In this document: piece after piece, positions 16,852 to 24,641 of the stretch
Layout of the letters: each line of letters begins with the position of its first letter
Numbering within the stretch: the first letter of the stretch is position 1
Assembly (NCBI GenBank): GCA_016929495.1
Contig: JAFGIS010000279.1
Coordinates: 1-35,486 of the forward strand
DNA: 35,486 nt
Direction of reading: 5' to 3'
Source: Polyangiaceae bacterium
Lineage (GTDB): Bacteria > Myxococcota_A > Polyangia > Polyangiales > Polyangiaceae
Position numbers and translations under genes: made by a program
The notes under the pieces: generated by a model
What the model was told of the DNA's origin: nothing
What the model saw: the letters and a program-made list of their open reading frames with translations, nothing else
Databases searched by the model: none

Positions 16852-16938
16852 GGCAATCCTGTCCGCGTCAGATCGGGTGAGGCTCCGATGGCGTTCGCGG
16901 TCACGGTCTTCCGCCGCAGTTCAGCGAGGAGCGCTCGC

Positions 16939-18387
16939 GTGACCACGCGCAGCTGTCCGATCGAGCGGCGTGCCGCGCGATGCGCCCGGCTCGTCGCCGC
17001 GCTGCTCGTCGCCGCGGCCCTTCTGGGTTGCGCGGGCCACGCCGGACGGACGGAAGGCGCGCGAACGGCGCTGGACGCCATGCAGCCCAAGGAGGCGCTC
17101 GCCGAGCTGAACGACCAGCTCGACGTCGACAGCGCCGACGAGCTGCCGACCGACCTCGGCGGCGACAACGCTCTGTTGGTGCTCGATCGCGCCATGGTGC
17201 TGCAGCAGCTCGGCAGCTACGAGCTCTCGAGCCGCGATCTCGAAGCCGCCGACAAGCAGGTCGAAGTGCTCGACTTGTCCCGCAACGCCGCGCACGACCT
17301 CGGGAAGTACCTGTTCTCGGATGATGTCGGCCCGTACAAGGCACCCGCGTACGAGAAGCTGATGATCAACACCATGAACATGGTCAACTACCTCGCGCGC
17401 GGCGACTTGAACGGGGCGCGCATCGAGGCACGGCGTCTGGCCGTGATGCAGACCTATCTGCGCGACCACGAGGACCAGGGCGCCTCCTTGATGGGTCCGG
17501 GCAGCTACCTGGCCGGTTTCACGTTCGAGAAGAGCGGCAAAGCCCAAGAGGCCCTGCGCTACTACGACGAGGCGCTGCAGTACGGCTCGTATCGCACGCT
17601 CACGGAGCCGATCCGCCGCCTCGCAGCCCAGGCGAGCTACCGCACCGCGCGTCTTCGGGAGATCCTGGGCGAGGCTCAGCCTGCCGCCGAGGCTCAGCCT
17701 GCCGCCGAGGCTCAGCCTGCGGCGTCGCCCGCGCCGCCGGATGCCAATGCCGCAGAGCCACCCGGGCCATCGCCCCCCACGAACGGCGAGTTGCTCGTCG
17801 TGGTCAGCTTCGGAAGGGTTCCGGCGAAGATCGCGGAGCGCATTCCGATCGGCTTGGCGCTGACGTACGTGTCCGGAGCACTCAGCCCCCACGACATGGC
17901 GCGCGCCAACTACTTGGCCGCTCAGGGTCTGGTGACCTGGGTGAACTACCCGCGGCTCGGCAAGCCCCGCGGGCAGTACGATCAGCCCGATTTCGCCGTC
18001 GACGGCGAATGGCAATCCATCGAACCCGCCGTAGCCGTGGATCGGGAGGCGATCAAAGCCTGGGACCAGGCAAAGGGCGCGGTCATCGCGAGTGCCATCA
18101 CGCGCATGATCACCCGAGCGGTGGCCGGAGAAGCCGTACGCCGGGGAAGCGGTGGAGGGACGCTCGGAGCCCTGCTCAGCATCGGCACGCAGCTGACGAT
18201 GACCGTGGCCGACACGCCCGACACGCGCAGCTGGGCGACGTTGCCCGCGCGCATGGCGTTTGGTCGGGTACGCTTGCCGGCTGGCACCCATCAGGTCCAG
18301 CTCAGAGCGCGCGGCTACCTCCGTCGATACACGGTCACACTCAAGCCAGGCGGCTTCGCGGTGCTGAATCTGACCGTGCTGTCGTGA
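16939..18387 (+). CDS. COG3014-like lipoprotein
   Basis: This is a 482-residue protein from the GTG at 16939, chosen because GAGGAG lies seven bases upstream and it gives a 31-residue lipoprotein signal ending LLGC. An ATG at 16888 would put the lipobox unusually far in. Residues about 45-270 are helical and TPR-like (LDRAMVLQQLGSYELSSRDL, ALRYYDEALQYGSY). A six-residue AEAQPA repeat and a proline-rich linker follow, then a C-terminal domain (VVSFGRVPAKIAERIPIG, DTRSWATLPARMAFGRV, LPAGTHQVQLR). This matches uncharacterised COG3014 proteins found next to LpoB. It may assist cell-wall synthase regulation. Function is unproven. Confidence 0.8.
   Translation: MTTRSCPIERRAARCARLVAALLVAAALLGCAGHAGRTEGARTALDAMQPKEALAELNDQLDVDSADELPTDLGGDNALLVLDRAMVLQQLGSYELSSRDLEAADKQVEVLDLSRNAAHDLGKYLFSDDVGPYKAPAYEKLMINTMNMVNYLARGDLNGARIEARRLAVMQTYLRDHEDQGASLMGPGSYLAGFTFEKSGKAQEALRYYDEALQYGSYRTLTEPIRRLAAQASYRTARLREILGEAQPAAEAQPAAEAQPAASPAPPDANAAEPPGPSPPTNGELLVVVSFGRVPAKIAERIPIGLALTYVSGALSPHDMARANYLAAQGLVTWVNYPRLGKPRGQYDQPDFAVDGEWQSIEPAVAVDREAIKAWDQAKGAVIASAITRMITRAVAGEAVRRGSGGGTLGALLSIGTQLTMTVADTPDTRSWATLPARMAFGRVRLPAGTHQVQLRARGYLRRYTVTLKPGGFAVLNLTVLS
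17671..17724 (+). repeat. Three 18-base tandem repeats inside the COG3014-like gene
   Basis: The unit GAGGCTCAGCCTGCCGCC occurs at 17671-17688 and 17689-17706 exactly, and at 17707-17724 with GCGGCG as the last six bases. It encodes EAQPAA three times in the linker between the TPR-like and C-terminal domains. Copy number could vary by slippage without breaking the frame. Confidence 0.9.
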
Positions 18388-18414
18388 CGCTTTCGTACGT
18401 CGCCCAGTCTAGCG

Positions 18415-19401
18415 ATGATCCCGCGCATGCGCCAGAGCTTGCTCCTGTCCGTGTCGGTCGCGACGCTTGCAGGGTGCTCCCCAGGGCTGCCTGCCATGCT
18501 GCCCGATCCGGACATCGATCCCGGGCTGGGCGACGTGGTGCTGATGACCTGGACAACGCGCTCCGCCGAGGGGCTGCTCGGCTACGCGCTCGATCCCGAG
18601 CTCGTTCAAGTCGACGCCGTGCGCCGAGTCGCTACCGGCGCTCCCCGGTGGGTGCCGACGCATCAGCGGCTCTCGTTCGTGGTCGCCGCCGCGGGCAACG
18701 CCCAGGCAGCGGCGGGCCTGCACGGTCTCAGCGCGCAGGCCGGCGCCCACCGCGTCACCCACGTCGCCTACGACGTGCTCGTGTCTGGCTACCTGGAGCT
18801 GCCCGGCGATTCGTTGCGCTACGATCCACGATCGCACTGCTGCCTCGGTGGCGAAGCGATGGCTGAGTGCGCGCACGGCTATGTCGGACGCTTGATGTGG
18901 GGCACCGGCCGCGCACAGTACCTGGTCAAAGTCGAAACCAGCGCCGAGGTCTCGGCAGCCGAGCTGGTGCGGGCGCGCGGCGGCACGCGATTCCGGCGCG
19001 TGAACGAAACGCGCTTCCAAGACACGTTCTTCGCGTACGAGGTCGCTCCCACCCGGGCACTGTGCCGGCTGGTGGCGCCCACCGAGGAGCTCGAGCCGAT
19101 CACCGTGAAAGCTCCGAGCAATTGCTGGGTCCAGGCCTTCAGTGCGGACGGCAGCCGCCAGGCCTACGCGTTCAGCCTTCCGGATCCGGAATTGTGTCGC
19201 AAGGTGGCCGCGCATCACTGCAGCCTGGTCGAGCAGCGTATCGACTGCCGCGTGAGCTACGCGGAAGGCACGCGCGTCACGCCGCTCGAGCTCGATCCGG
19301 CGTCGTTCATGCCGGTGAGCGGGCTCGAGAGCAGCAAGCAGGAGGAGCCGGCGGCGCAGAAGACACCTGCGAAGCCGGTGGTGAACGGGACGGCGCGGTA
19401 A
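18415..19401 (+). CDS. Lipoprotein of unknown function
   Basis: This is a 328-residue protein. The signal peptide (MRQSLLLSVSVATLAGC) has a lipobox at Cys21. The body contains many cysteines in pairs (RSHCCLGGEAMAECAHGY, PSNCW, ELCRKVAAHHCSL, IDCRVSY), suggesting disulfides in the periplasm. Segments such as YDVLVSGYLELPGDSLRY and RAQYLVKVETSAEVSA are beta-rich. The C-terminal 25 residues are a Ser/Lys/Glu/Pro tail. It follows the LpoB-like and COG3014-like lipoproteins on the same strand with a 27-base gap, so it may act with them. No family is recognised. A second in-frame ATG lies four codons in. Confidence 0.75.
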   Translation: MIPRMRQSLLLSVSVATLAGCSPGLPAMLPDPDIDPGLGDVVLMTWTTRSAEGLLGYALDPELVQVDAVRRVATGAPRWVPTHQRLSFVVAAAGNAQAAAGLHGLSAQAGAHRVTHVAYDVLVSGYLELPGDSLRYDPRSHCCLGGEAMAECAHGYVGRLMWGTGRAQYLVKVETSAEVSAAELVRARGGTRFRRVNETRFQDTFFAYEVAPTRALCRLVAPTEELEPITVKAPSNCWVQAFSADGSRQAYAFSLPDPELCRKVAAHHCSLVEQRIDCRVSYAEGTRVTPLELDPASFMPVSGLESSKQEEPAAQKTPAKPVVNGTAR

Positions 19402-19481
19402 GACGCCGGCTTGAGGGTAGGCTGGCGACGCATCCTGTGTCTGCCAGCTCACGAGAACCCCTCGAGACGAGTTCTTCGCCA

Positions 19482-19507
19482 CCCCGGGGTCCCAAGAGAC
19501 CCCGGGG
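19482..19507. terminator. Perfect hairpin between convergent genes
   Basis: CCCCGGGGTC (19482-19491), a six-base loop CCAAGA, and GACCCCGGGG (19498-19507) form a perfect 10-bp stem made almost entirely of GC pairs. It lies between the 3' ends of the lipoprotein gene (plus) and the TIR gene (minus), so it can serve both. There is no T-tract, as is common in GC-rich genomes. Confidence 0.65.
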
Positions 19508-19577
19508 ACCTGCGTCGTAGTCGTGACATGGTCTCCCGGCGATCGACGATCGCTGCGTGCGCGTCGCACGACGAAAG

Positions 19578-20726
19578 TCACGGCGGCGCTCCCTCGGGGA
19601 GCGGAAAGTGCTCGAGCACGGTTCGCTTTCTGCGAATGTGGTCAACTAGTCCACTGAGCTCAGTGCAGGCGCGGTCGAGAGAGTCGCGAGGGTCGATACC
19701 CGATTCTCGAAGCCGCTCGCACATTGTGCGATCGAAGGCAGCGATCTTCGTGAGAACCTCGGGGCAGTGGTGAGTAAACATGGTTTGCTGATACCCTTCC
19801 CTGGTATCGAGCGCGACCGCCTCCCCGTAGAACCAATCCCCCAGTATGGTGAGGTTGTATCTATGCGGAATGGCCTGGGTCAGCGCTACGCGAATCTCGT
19901 GCACGCTGTCCTTGAGACGGCACAACGCCTCGAGCAGTATCTTGAGCCGGCATGCCTGTGCGTCCCACCCGAGCTGGCAGTACGATGTAGGGTTGATCAT
20001 GAGGTACAGGCTCCCGCTGGCGCGGACGTGTTCCTCAAAGACCAATAGCTCAGCTCGAAGCCTTTCCCTTCTGGGGGTATCTGTGGGGTGTTGGCCAGCC
20101 CTTTGCTCCCAGATCGGGTCGTGCACGTCCTTGTTGGGTATGTTGAAGGTGCTGAGGCCACCCTCCTGCCGTATGGCCGCGGATCTGTTGAGCAGCAGGA
20201 CGTTGGTCGCATGCCGGACGAGATAATCCGTTCTCTCTACGTGATGGCGCGCGCATCTGAAGCTTGGGAGCGTTCCTTGGCTCGTCGCACAGTCTGTTCT
20301 GGCCCTCTCGACAAGACCGGCGAGGGCAGCATAGTTGAGTCTCTGAAGGCTTCGTTCTAGCTCGCCGTCCTCGGTCTCTTCGCCGATGACTATTCCCGCG
20401 GTGTTCTGCAACAGCTGGCCGGGTGGCTCCGACCGCGTGATGGGGACGATCGGGATTCCATGGTAGATGGCGAAGCCAATCTCCTGGAACACCCAACCAG
20501 CCTTGCTCGTGTCCTTCGGGATCACAGCAACGAACACGGATGCACTGCAGATCAGCGCCTTGATCAGTCGAAGAAAGTTCTCGCCGGGCTTGATATCCAA
20601 GTCAGAGAGGACGTCGAGTCCTTCATCTTCGAGCCTGGTCATGACCTTCTGCGGTAGACGACCGTCGCTGTGCGAGTGGCTCACGAAAACTCTGTACCGA
20701 TACTTGGTTTCGGACGTCGCAACCAT
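19578..20726 (-). CDS. TIR-domain protein with unrecognised C-terminal domain
   Basis: This is a 382-residue protein starting at an ATG with GAAAGG six bases upstream. Residues about 9-130 form a TIR domain: YRYRVFVSHSHSD (box 1), DIKPGENFLRLIKALICSAS, and WVFQEIGFAIYHGIPIVPI. Glu82 in WVFQE is at the position of the catalytic glutamate of NAD-cleaving TIRs. Residues about 150-382 do not match a family I know. They contain LYLMINPTSYCQLGWD, RLKILLEALCRLK, NLTILGDWFYGEAVAL and MFTHHCPEVLTKIAAFDR, an alpha/beta layout that could be a ligand-sensing domain. Bacterial TIR proteins are frequent anti-phage effectors. Two hand-counted 60-base lines give 57-58% GC, against 68% in a pspA line. Confidence 0.85.
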   Translation of the reverse strand: MVATSETKYRYRVFVSHSHSDGRLPQKVMTRLEDEGLDVLSDLDIKPGENFLRLIKALICSASVFVAVIPKDTSKAGWVFQEIGFAIYHGIPIVPITRSEPPGQLLQNTAGIVIGEETEDGELERSLQRLNYAALAGLVERARTDCATSQGTLPSFRCARHHVERTDYLVRHATNVLLLNRSAAIRQEGGLSTFNIPNKDVHDPIWEQRAGQHPTDTPRRERLRAELLVFEEHVRASGSLYLMINPTSYCQLGWDAQACRLKILLEALCRLKDSVHEIRVALTQAIPHRYNLTILGDWFYGEAVALDTREGYQQTMFTHHCPEVLTKIAAFDRTMCERLRESGIDPRDSLDRACTELSGLVDHIRRKRTVLEHFPLPEGAPP

Positions 20727-20914
20727 GGCATGCCTTTCGTGAGTGCCGTCGTGTCGTGTCCGCGCCGCGTGACGGCTCCGCCGAATCGAGGTCACAGCGG
20801 CCGTCGATGAGGAAAGCTGCCGTCGCCATTTTCGTTTGGGCGACCAGTCCCCGAGCTCCCTCACACATAGCTCAGCACGCTACGCGGTTTCTCGCCCGAA
20901 GTCGACCGCGGCAT

Positions 20915-20940
20915 CGGACACTCGGACACTGGCGGACACT
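20915..20940. repeat. Three direct CGGACACT octamers
   Basis: CGGACACT occurs at 20915-20922, 20923-20930 and 20933-20940, the first two abutting and the third two bases further on. It lies in the TIR/hipB intergenic region about 190 bases upstream of the TIR start. It may be a binding array or a slippage product. Confidence 0.7.
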
Positions 20941-21101
20941 GGCCGGGCAGCGCGGCGCGAGAACGGCACCAACAGGCCACGGCACTCCAGTGCCCCCCGG
21001 GTCGCGGCCACCCCATCGGATTTCACGGAAGCGACAGCGTGTAACCCCCCCGGAGAGATCCCCGTATCTTCGCGGCGGCCGGGTAGCCGTCCAACGCACT
21101 C

Positions 21102-21123
21102 TATGTATCTTTCACTATACATA
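21102..21123. promoter_or_regulatory. Probable HipB operator in the hipBA promoter
   Basis: TATGTAT (21102-21108) and ATACATA (21117-21123) form a perfect 7-bp inverted repeat with an 8-base spacer. The E. coli HipB operator has the same geometry (TATCC-N8-GGATA). A further partial copy, TACATATA, is at 21143-21150, just before the hipB ATG. AT-rich hexamers around 21116-21127 could be the -10 box. Autorepression by HipB is inferred from position and symmetry. Confidence 0.65.
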
Positions 21124-21153
21124 AAATGCGATAAAGGTGCTCTACATATACAA

Positions 21154-21471
21154 ATGCCAACACCACACCTGGTATCCATCACCGTCGCCCGGGTGCTTCG
21201 CAAGCTCGGCGCCGACCTTCGCAATGCCCGGCTAAGGCGACGTCTGTCCATGCAGGTCGTGGCTGAGCGCGCGCGAACGACCCGGGTCACGCTCACCCGC
21301 ATCGAACGCGGGGATCCGGCGGTGTCGATCGGCATCTACTGCTCCGTTCTCAACGCGCTCGGACTCATCCACGCCGTCGCCATGCTTGCCGACATTGCCA
21401 CCGACCGGGTGGGTGCTGATCTCGAAGCGTCGCGCCTTCCACGCCGGGCCCGGAGCAGGATTCATGAGTGA
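21154..21471 (+). CDS. hipB: HipB-type XRE-family antitoxin
   Basis: This is a 105-residue protein. Residues about 12-75 form a Cro/C1 helix-turn-helix domain (LGADLRNARLRRRLSMQVVA, ERARTTRVTLTRIERGDPAV), typical of XRE regulators. The C-terminus is short and basic. Its stop overlaps the hipA start by eight bases. It should neutralise HipA and repress the operon through the inverted repeat at 21102-21123. There is no good Shine-Dalgarno site; AAAGG lies about 15 bases upstream. The ATG at 21154 is the last plausible start before the domain. Confidence 0.88.
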   Translation: MPTPHLVSITVARVLRKLGADLRNARLRRRLSMQVVAERARTTRVTLTRIERGDPAVSIGIYCSVLNALGLIHAVAMLADIATDRVGADLEASRLPRRARSRIHE

Positions 21472-22660
21472 CGCGAGGGTCTTTCTCGGTGAGGCGGAGC
21501 TCGGCGAAATCCTGCGGAGCGGCAGCCGGGGGGCGGAGCGTATTGGCTTCCGCCATTTCGAGGCGTGGCTCGCTCGGCCTGAGCGGTTCGCCATCGATCC
21601 AGAGCTGTTCCTGGACCATCGCGTGACCTACCCCGCCCGCGGGGGGCTGTTCGGCGCGTTCGCCGATTCGGCGCCCGATCGCTGGGGGCGACAGCTCATG
21701 CAGCGCCACGAGAGACGTTCGGCCAAGTCCCTCGGGCGCCCCGTTCAAACCCTGTCCGAGCTCGACTACCTGCTCGGGGTCGCCGATATCTCGCGCATGG
21801 GAGCGCTGCGCTTCTGGCAGAACGGCGCCTTCGTGGCCGAGAGCCACGTCGTGCCGCCGTGGGTCCGCTTGCGTGCACTGCTCGACGCCTCGACCCGCAT
21901 CGCTCGCGATGAAGAGACGGATGACGACTTCTCGCTCATCTTCGCACCCGGGTCATCCCTGGGCGGTGCTCGGCCGAAAGCCTCCGTGCTGGATGCCGAC
22001 GGGAACCTCTGCATCGCCAAGTTCCCGCGCGAGGGCGAGGAGTACAGCGTGGAGCGCTGGGAGCGGATCGCGCTCCAGCTGGCGCAGACGTCGGGAATCA
22101 GCGTCCCGGAAAGCCGACTTCTGGAAGTGGGCGCCTCTCCTGTGCTCCTGTCGCGCCGTTTCGATCGTCGCGGAACAGACCGCATTCACTTCGCGTCCGC
22201 GATGACCCTCTTGGGGCTGCGGGACGGAGACCAGGCGAGCTACCCCGAGATCGCCGAGGTCTTCCAGCGCGAGGGAAGCCGACCCAAGCATGATTCCGAG
22301 GAGCTGTTTCGGCGCATGGTCTTCAACATCTGCATCGCCAACGTCGACGACCACCTGCGAAACCATGGCTTCCTGCGCGACCCAACCGGCTGGCGGCTCA
22401 GTCCAGCATACGACCTGAATCCGGTTCCCGCGGACCTGAAGCCTCGCATTCTATCGACCTGTATCACGCCGGACGACGCAACGGGCTCGCTCGACGCCGC
22501 ACGAGAAGCCGCTCCCTATTTCGGCCTGAGGCCGCAGAGGGTCGAATCGATCATTGCCGAGGTCGTGGCAGCGGTCACCGACTGGGAGCGCGTAGCGCGG
22601 CATTTTGGCGCACCGAAATCCGAGTTGGCTCGCATGCAGAGCGCCTTTGGGGTGGCGTAG
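21464..22660 (+). CDS. hipA: HipA serine/threonine kinase toxin
   Basis: This is a 398-residue protein. Landmarks of the HipA kinase are intact: LLGVADISRMGALRF (103-117), the glycine-rich ATP loop GSSLGGARPKA (163-173), an ATP-binding Lys in IAKFP (186), the catalytic NVDDHLRNHGF (293-303) with Asp295 or Asp296 as base, and the metal-binding YDLNP (Asp317). HipA kinases of E. coli phosphorylate glutamyl-tRNA synthetase and cause growth arrest; the target here is unknown. AGGA lies four bases before the ATG, and overlap with hipB implies coupling. It ends 16 bases from a convergent gene. Confidence 0.93.
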   Translation: MSDARVFLGEAELGEILRSGSRGAERIGFRHFEAWLARPERFAIDPELFLDHRVTYPARGGLFGAFADSAPDRWGRQLMQRHERRSAKSLGRPVQTLSELDYLLGVADISRMGALRFWQNGAFVAESHVVPPWVRLRALLDASTRIARDEETDDDFSLIFAPGSSLGGARPKASVLDADGNLCIAKFPREGEEYSVERWERIALQLAQTSGISVPESRLLEVGASPVLLSRRFDRRGTDRIHFASAMTLLGLRDGDQASYPEIAEVFQREGSRPKHDSEELFRRMVFNICIANVDDHLRNHGFLRDPTGWRLSPAYDLNPVPADLKPRILSTCITPDDATGSLDAAREAAPYFGLRPQRVESIIAEVVAAVTDWERVARHFGAPKSELARMQSAFGVA

Positions 22661-22676
22661 GGGCGGGCCACCAGTC

Positions 22677-24641
22677 CTACTTCCGCTTGTACTCCCGGCC
22701 GTCGAACGTGAACACCACCTTGCGCTTCGACCACGGCAGTATCACCGGCTCGAGGCCCTCGGCGCGATCGTCCCTGAAGGGATTGTCCTCTCGGGTGAAG
22801 CCCACGCCGAGTCCCGGGCGGACCTCGATCGCCAGAGCGTCGTTCGAGGACGGAACGAACGCGAGCGCTCCAATGACGCGCGACTTGCCGAGGCTGCGCC
22901 CGGTTTCGGCCGCGAAGATGCGCTGGATGCCGGAGCCGGTCACCCGATACACGATGAGCGCCTGCGTCTGGGGCTGGTCCTCTGTCCTGTCGGCCTTGTC
23001 CGAACGCAGCACGGCATACACCAGGATCTCGGCCTTGCCGTCACCCGTCAGATCACGTGCTGCGACGTTCTTGACATCCTCGGACGATGCCACACCGAGC
23101 CCGGCGTAGGCATACGTCTTTCCGCCCCGGAAACGCTCGCCGAAGACGACGAGGTCCCGTCCATGTACGAGCACGCGCTCGACGGTCTCGTCCCCGACCA
23201 CGTCGGTGACGAAGTCGTACGCCGCCTCGGATCTGCCCGAGCCTCGATCCTTGCGATAGGCGACGTACACGGGCTCGAGCAGCTCGTCGTTGTTCGGCGG
23301 CCGCGGCGCGGGCGGCGCCTGGTAGGCACCGGGACCGGTGCCGCTCGTCTCGGTGGCCGCCGACAGACTCGAACCGGCGGCTGGAGCCGTCGGCGCGCTT
23401 CGCTTGGGTTTCCAGCTCTTCTGTGCACTCTGAGCCAGAGTCCCGCCGCTCCACTCGTACGTGCGACGCTCGATGGTCTCCCACGGTCGGAGCGAGGGCT
23501 TGACGCCGACACTCTCGGGAGCGCCAACGGTCTCGAAACCGGAGCTCTCGCCCTGTGCGATCGTGAGCGTGGCCCTGCCGCCTTTGTGGCCGATCAGGAC
23601 CTTGTTGCTGACCTTGCCGTCGGCCGTGCTGAACCCGACCTCGTGGCGGAACACCTCGGCCGGTTCTCCCTCCGAACCCACCTTGAGCACCTGCAAGATA
23701 TCCTGGTACTCGCTGCCGACGCCGAGCCGTTTGATCAGCAGGATCTCCTGATGGCCATCGCCATCGAAGTCGCACAGTTCCAGACGCGAGACGTCGGAGC
23801 CGTTGCGCGTGCCGAGCTCGGCGTAATAGAACTCCGAGCCGCCACGATAGCCGGGGCCGGCGATCGTCAAGAACCCGCCGAATACGGCGACCCGCTCGAG
23901 CAGCGGGCTGCCCGAAACGGCTCCGAAACGCTGGAAGGTGGGGGTCGCCGGCAGTCCCTTGGGCTGGATCAGCGACACGTACAAGCCCTGTTCGGGTTCG
24001 CTGAGGATCGGCGGCATCGCTTTGCCGCTGGTCTCACGGCTCGTCCCGATGACCACCTGAACGCCCTTGCCGCTGTCCGCGTCCGCGTAGCGCAAAGCAC
24101 CCCGGAGCCCCACGCGGACGCGCCGCGCCTCGGGAAAAGCGCGCCACGGAATGCTTGCCTCGAGCGTGAATCCCTCGTCGTCCGGTGCCTCGACGATCTT
24201 GGAGCCCGCGACCGGGCCTCCGTCGAGCTTCACGCGGCCCGCACGCTTGCCCGGATGGCCGGGGTAGAGCTGAAGCTGCCTCATTCGGTACCCCCCGCGC
24301 GTGTTGGGAAACGCGATGAGCAAGATCGCGTGGTCGTCGGACTCGCCGGCCGCGCCCGTGCTCACGAGCTTGTCGTCGGTCACCTCGAGCGCAACGTACA
24401 GGTTGTCGTCGTCGTAGCCGACCGCACCGCGCGCCCTGGGCTGGCCGCTCTTGATCGCCCCGCGCAGGGTCTGACCGAGGGGCGTGAACTGCGTGTTCCA
24501 GTCTTGGAGCAGACCGTCGATGCGCGGCCTCTTCGCCACGTGTTCGGCCCACAATGCCCCACCGAGCCCGGATGCCGTGGCCGCGTGAGTACTCAGCAGC
24601 GCCGCCAGCGCGTACAAGACAATGCCTGGACGCATCATCAT
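22677..24641 (-). CDS. Secreted CBM9-like / FG-GAP-repeat protein
   Basis: This is a 654-residue protein. The signal peptide (GIVLYALAALLSTHAATA) precedes a CBM9-like domain (residues about 35-210: RIDGLLQDWNTQ, YDDDNLYVALEVTDDKLV, EGFTLEASIPWRAF). Two segments with calcium-loop FG-GAP/VCBS character follow (LCDFDGDGHQEILLI and ARDLTGDGKAEILVY). Between them is a Ser/Ala/Pro linker around residues 405-450. Beta-propeller-like binding in the periplasm or at the surface is expected; no catalytic residues are apparent. Its ATG overlaps the pspA stop (ATGA), so it is last in the dacB-ybjN-pspA unit. CBM9 resemblance is moderate. Confidence 0.75.
   Translation of the reverse strand: MMMRPGIVLYALAALLSTHAATASGLGGALWAEHVAKRPRIDGLLQDWNTQFTPLGQTLRGAIKSGQPRARGAVGYDDDNLYVALEVTDDKLVSTGAAGESDDHAILLIAFPNTRGGYRMRQLQLYPGHPGKRAGRVKLDGGPVAGSKIVEAPDDEGFTLEASIPWRAFPEARRVRVGLRGALRYADADSGKGVQVVIGTSRETSGKAMPPILSEPEQGLYVSLIQPKGLPATPTFQRFGAVSGSPLLERVAVFGGFLTIAGPGYRGGSEFYYAELGTRNGSDVSRLELCDFDGDGHQEILLIKRLGVGSEYQDILQVLKVGSEGEPAEVFRHEVGFSTADGKVSNKVLIGHKGGRATLTIAQGESSGFETVGAPESVGVKPSLRPWETIERRTYEWSGGTLAQSAQKSWKPKRSAPTAPAAGSSLSAATETSGTGPGAYQAPPAPRPPNNDELLEPVYVAYRKDRGSGRSEAAYDFVTDVVGDETVERVLVHGRDLVVFGERFRGGKTYAYAGLGVASSEDVKNVAARDLTGDGKAEILVYAVLRSDKADRTEDQPQTQALIVYRVTGSGIQRIFAAETGRSLGKSRVIGALAFVPSSNDALAIEVRPGLGVGFTREDNPFRDDRAEGLEPVILPWSKRKVVFTFDGREYKRK

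Larger units (their letters stand above)
20727..21153. other. Divergent intergenic region TIR gene / hipB
   Basis: These 427 bases separate the minus-strand TIR gene from hipBA. The last 60 bases are strikingly AT-rich compared with everything around and hold the hipBA operator and promoter. Near the middle is a cluster of direct octamers (see 20915-20940). GAAAGG just upstream of the TIR start is its ribosome site. No protein-coding frame is convincing. Confidence 0.5.

Noticed and set aside
15954-17195. Minus-strand open frame of 413 codons
   Set aside because: Ser/Arg-rich shadow of the LpoB-like and COG3014-like genes, with no recognisable domain.
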